Below are positions 7,941 to 9,091 of a stretch of DNA of 9,091 bases, in pieces. The stretch spans positions 1 through 9,091 of the forward strand of contig DHOP01000077.1 in the NCBI GenBank assembly GCA_002407775.1, in the 5' to 3' direction. The DNA comes from Prevotella sp. UBA5387 (lineage in GTDB: Bacteria; Bacteroidota; Bacteroidia; Bacteroidales; Bacteroidaceae). Numbering within the stretch: the first letter of the stretch is position 1; the number at the start of each line of letters is the position of its first letter. The notes under the pieces were generated by a model, which had not been told where the DNA came from, did not search any database, and saw only the letters and a program-made list of their open reading frames with translations. A program made the translations under genes and the position numbers.

Positions 7941-8032
7941 AGGTTTTTAGTTTTTAGGTTTAAGATTAGTTTTTTTAGGTATTCATTAGGTTGTTAGTGA
8001 TTTAAGGTAGATTTAAGATTAGTTTTTAGGTT
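7941..8032 (+). repeat. C-poor repeat region with TTTAAGATTAG / TTTTTAGG motifs
   Basis: The motif TTTAAGATTAG followed by a T-run and AGGT occurs twice, at 7959-7980 and 8012-8031, 53 bp apart. Additional TTTTTAG and TTAGGT pieces lie at 7941-7958 and 7986-7992. The region lies inside the predicted small RNA. It may arise from slippage or duplication, or provide repeated single-stranded binding sites in the transcript. Confidence 0.6.
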
Positions 8033-8037
8033 AGCAC

Positions 8038-8081
8038 AAATCCCCATCTCCCAAAAGGAGAGATGGGGATTTAGTTTTTTT
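8038..8081 (+). terminator. Strong intrinsic terminator of the small-RNA unit
   Basis: A perfect 13-bp stem pairs AAATCCCCATCTC (8038-8050) with GAGATGGGGATTT (8060-8072). Two further CC/GG pairs are possible across a bulged A, closing an AAAA loop. A run of seven T follows at 8075-8081. On the minus strand the distal side has only a short T-run (TTTGTGCT), so it could stop acyltransferase transcripts less efficiently; it lies 72 bases after that gene's stop. Confidence 0.88.
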
Positions 8082-8144
8082 ATTCCTTTCCTCAATGAGT
8101 TACATCATACCGATAGCCGCCCAAATAAGGTGAGATAGGTGTTT

Positions 8145-9091
8145 TCAAACCTTAGCGAAGGCTTTTTCACGTCCCAAGAATAATAGGGCTGTCCATCTAT
8201 TTCGTTCAAGACATGCCACGATAAAATTGAAAACAACCAATAAGATAACGGCAAAGAGCACCTGAAAAACTACGTTGTCCACCTGCTCGAATTGCGGCTT
8301 GAGATGCCCCAAGCCAAACTCCAACAAGTACACTTGCACACAATAGATGCCCAAGGTGTGCCTGCCAACCCCTGAAGCATAGGCTGTGAATTTGTTGAGA
8401 GGCATCGCAACTGACAAATACTGGAAGAGAAAAAGGAAGGTTAAACTTCCCGACAAACCTACCATCAGACGGACAAAGACATAGAATGCATGCTCCATGT
8501 CGAACCTCAACGTGGGCGAGAAATAGACAAATCTAAAACTTGCATCATAGTCCCCCTTCCAAAAGCAAAGGCTAACGACAAACACTGCCATGCTGATAAG
8601 CATGTTCCGCTTGCCCTTTAACATAAGGCTTTCATTGTAAGCGGCAAAACAATAGCCTGCCCAAAGATAGGGGTATAACCTGAAAATTCCGCTTCTGGTC
8701 AGCGAAAACAATAACACCATCGGCAATAATGCAGCCACCAGCGTATTCTTGAAGATGCGTTTACTAATATATGCGATCATCAATAAGCCGAACAAATATC
8801 GCAAGAACCACATGTCGTTACCTGTAAAAACAGACATCAGCGATACAGGCCGCGCGTCTGTGACATAGCAATACAACGTATTCCGGAAGAGAAAGAACAA
8901 GGAGCCAAACGTCAGGATGGGGACTATCAGCTGTATGAAGCGTTTGTGAAAGAACTGTCCGAAGGGCTGTTGAAGGCTTTTTCCTAAGAAGAACCCACTG
9001 ACCATCATGAACAATGGCATGTGATAAGCGTAAATAAACTGAAACAACAAGCTGTCATGGTAAGGGTCTTTGACTATGCCTAAATTTACTT
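8145..9091 (-). CDS. Membrane acyltransferase, acyltransferase-3 family (partial, 5' end outside window)
   Basis: The visible 314 residues are the C-terminal part of an integral membrane O-acyltransferase (PF01757-like), which typically transfers acetyl or other acyl groups to a cell-envelope sugar or lipid. The frame stays open to the right edge, reading ...KDPYHDSLLFQFIYAYHMPLFMMVSGFF, a typical N-terminal signature with the conserved HMPLF motif. The TTG at 9048-9050 is therefore internal and the true start lies beyond 9091. Other family-like features are KRFIQLIVPIL after the first loop, a WFLRYLFGLL helix, many hydrophobic segments, and a late GRHTLGIYCVQVYLLE helix before a basic C-terminus. 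It converges on the small-RNA unit. Nothing ties it to the pectin genes, and the acceptor cannot be deduced. Confidence 0.85.
   Translation of the reverse strand, partial: VNLGIVKDPYHDSLLFQFIYAYHMPLFMMVSGFFLGKSLQQPFGQFFHKRFIQLIVPILTFGSLFFLFRNTLYCYVTDARPVSLMSVFTGNDMWFLRYLFGLLMIAYISKRIFKNTLVAALLPMVLLFSLTRSGIFRLYPYLWAGYCFAAYNESLMLKGKRNMLISMAVFVVSLCFWKGDYDASFRFVYFSPTLRFDMEHAFYVFVRLMVGLSGSLTFLFLFQYLSVAMPLNKFTAYASGVGRHTLGIYCVQVYLLEFGLGHLKPQFEQVDNVVFQVLFAVILLVVFNFIVACLERNRWTALLFLGREKAFAKV

Larger units (their letters stand above)
7859..8081 (+). ncRNA. Candidate small non-coding RNA, about 220 nt
   Basis: The unit is bounded by a good promoter (7822-7852) and a strong intrinsic terminator (8038-8081), and no plus-strand gene follows. 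There is no ATG between the predicted start and 8062, and all frames are crowded with TAG and TAA, so it is unlikely to encode a protein. The 5' end can fold: 7854-7861 pairs with 7897-7904 over 8 bp and encloses two small hairpins (7863-7867 with 7874-7878; 7881-7884 with 7888-7891). The middle (7911-8034) is rich in T, A and G with only two C, hence largely unstructured. The 3' end is the terminator stem. I do not recognise a known RNA family. The exact start is uncertain by a few bases, and the outer bases of the 5' stem may fall before it. Confidence 0.55.

Noticed and set aside
7859..8081. Assignment as 6S RNA
   Set aside because: 6S RNA is a long hairpin with a central bubble, needing its 5' and 3' halves to pair; here the C-poor middle cannot form such a stem and the 3' end is a self-contained terminator.
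9048..9050. TTG as the start of the acyltransferase
   Set aside because: The frame continues open to the window edge with residues typical of the family N-terminus, so this TTG is an internal leucine codon.

Overview
The window looks like chromosomal DNA of a Bacteroidales bacterium, most likely Prevotella or a close relative. Three things point there. Promoter elements of the Bacteroidetes type (TAnnTTTG, the -7 box) sit upstream of the genes, and recognisable Shine-Dalgarno sequences are absent. The proteins are typical plant-polysaccharide enzymes with signal peptides. The large GH43 protein ends in the NLSGQRV / GIYI / GKKFVVK type of tail that this group uses as a type IX secretion (T9SS) sorting domain. 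The genus is an inference from these features, not from a database search.

Layout. Bases 1-596 carry no convincing gene; they hold a degenerate 22-bp tandem repeat (358-489) and a weak candidate terminator. Bases 597-4235 are a two-gene minus-strand operon: a large secreted multidomain GH43 enzyme resembling endo-1,5-alpha-L-arabinanases, followed 9 bases later by a small secreted alpha/beta-hydrolase esterase. A 253-bp intergenic region with a -7 box on each strand separates this operon from a divergent plus-strand GH78 alpha-L-rhamnosidase (4489-7161), which ends in a strong hairpin terminator at 7287-7331. Bases 7332-8144 have no protein gene. They contain a three-copy 15-bp repeat, an inverted repeat next to a good Bacteroidetes promoter, and an apparently non-coding transcription unit of about 220 nt that closes with a textbook intrinsic terminator. 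From 8145 to the right edge is the minus-strand 3' part of a membrane acyltransferase (acyltransferase-3 family) whose start lies outside the window.

How the genes fit together. Arabinanase, esterase and rhamnosidase together suggest attack on pectin, specifically rhamnogalacturonan I with arabinan side chains. The sorting tail on the GH43 protein alone suggests that it cuts polymer at the cell surface or outside, while the esterase and rhamnosidase finish the oligosaccharides in the periplasm. No SusC/SusD pair or regulator is visible, so this may be the edge of a polysaccharide utilisation locus or a stand-alone cluster. The acyltransferase is probably unrelated and concerned with acylating a cell-envelope glycan.

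The least explained element is the orphan small-RNA-like unit at about 7822-8081. It has its own promoter and terminator, no ATG over its first 200 nt, and a 124-nt stretch with only two cytosines.
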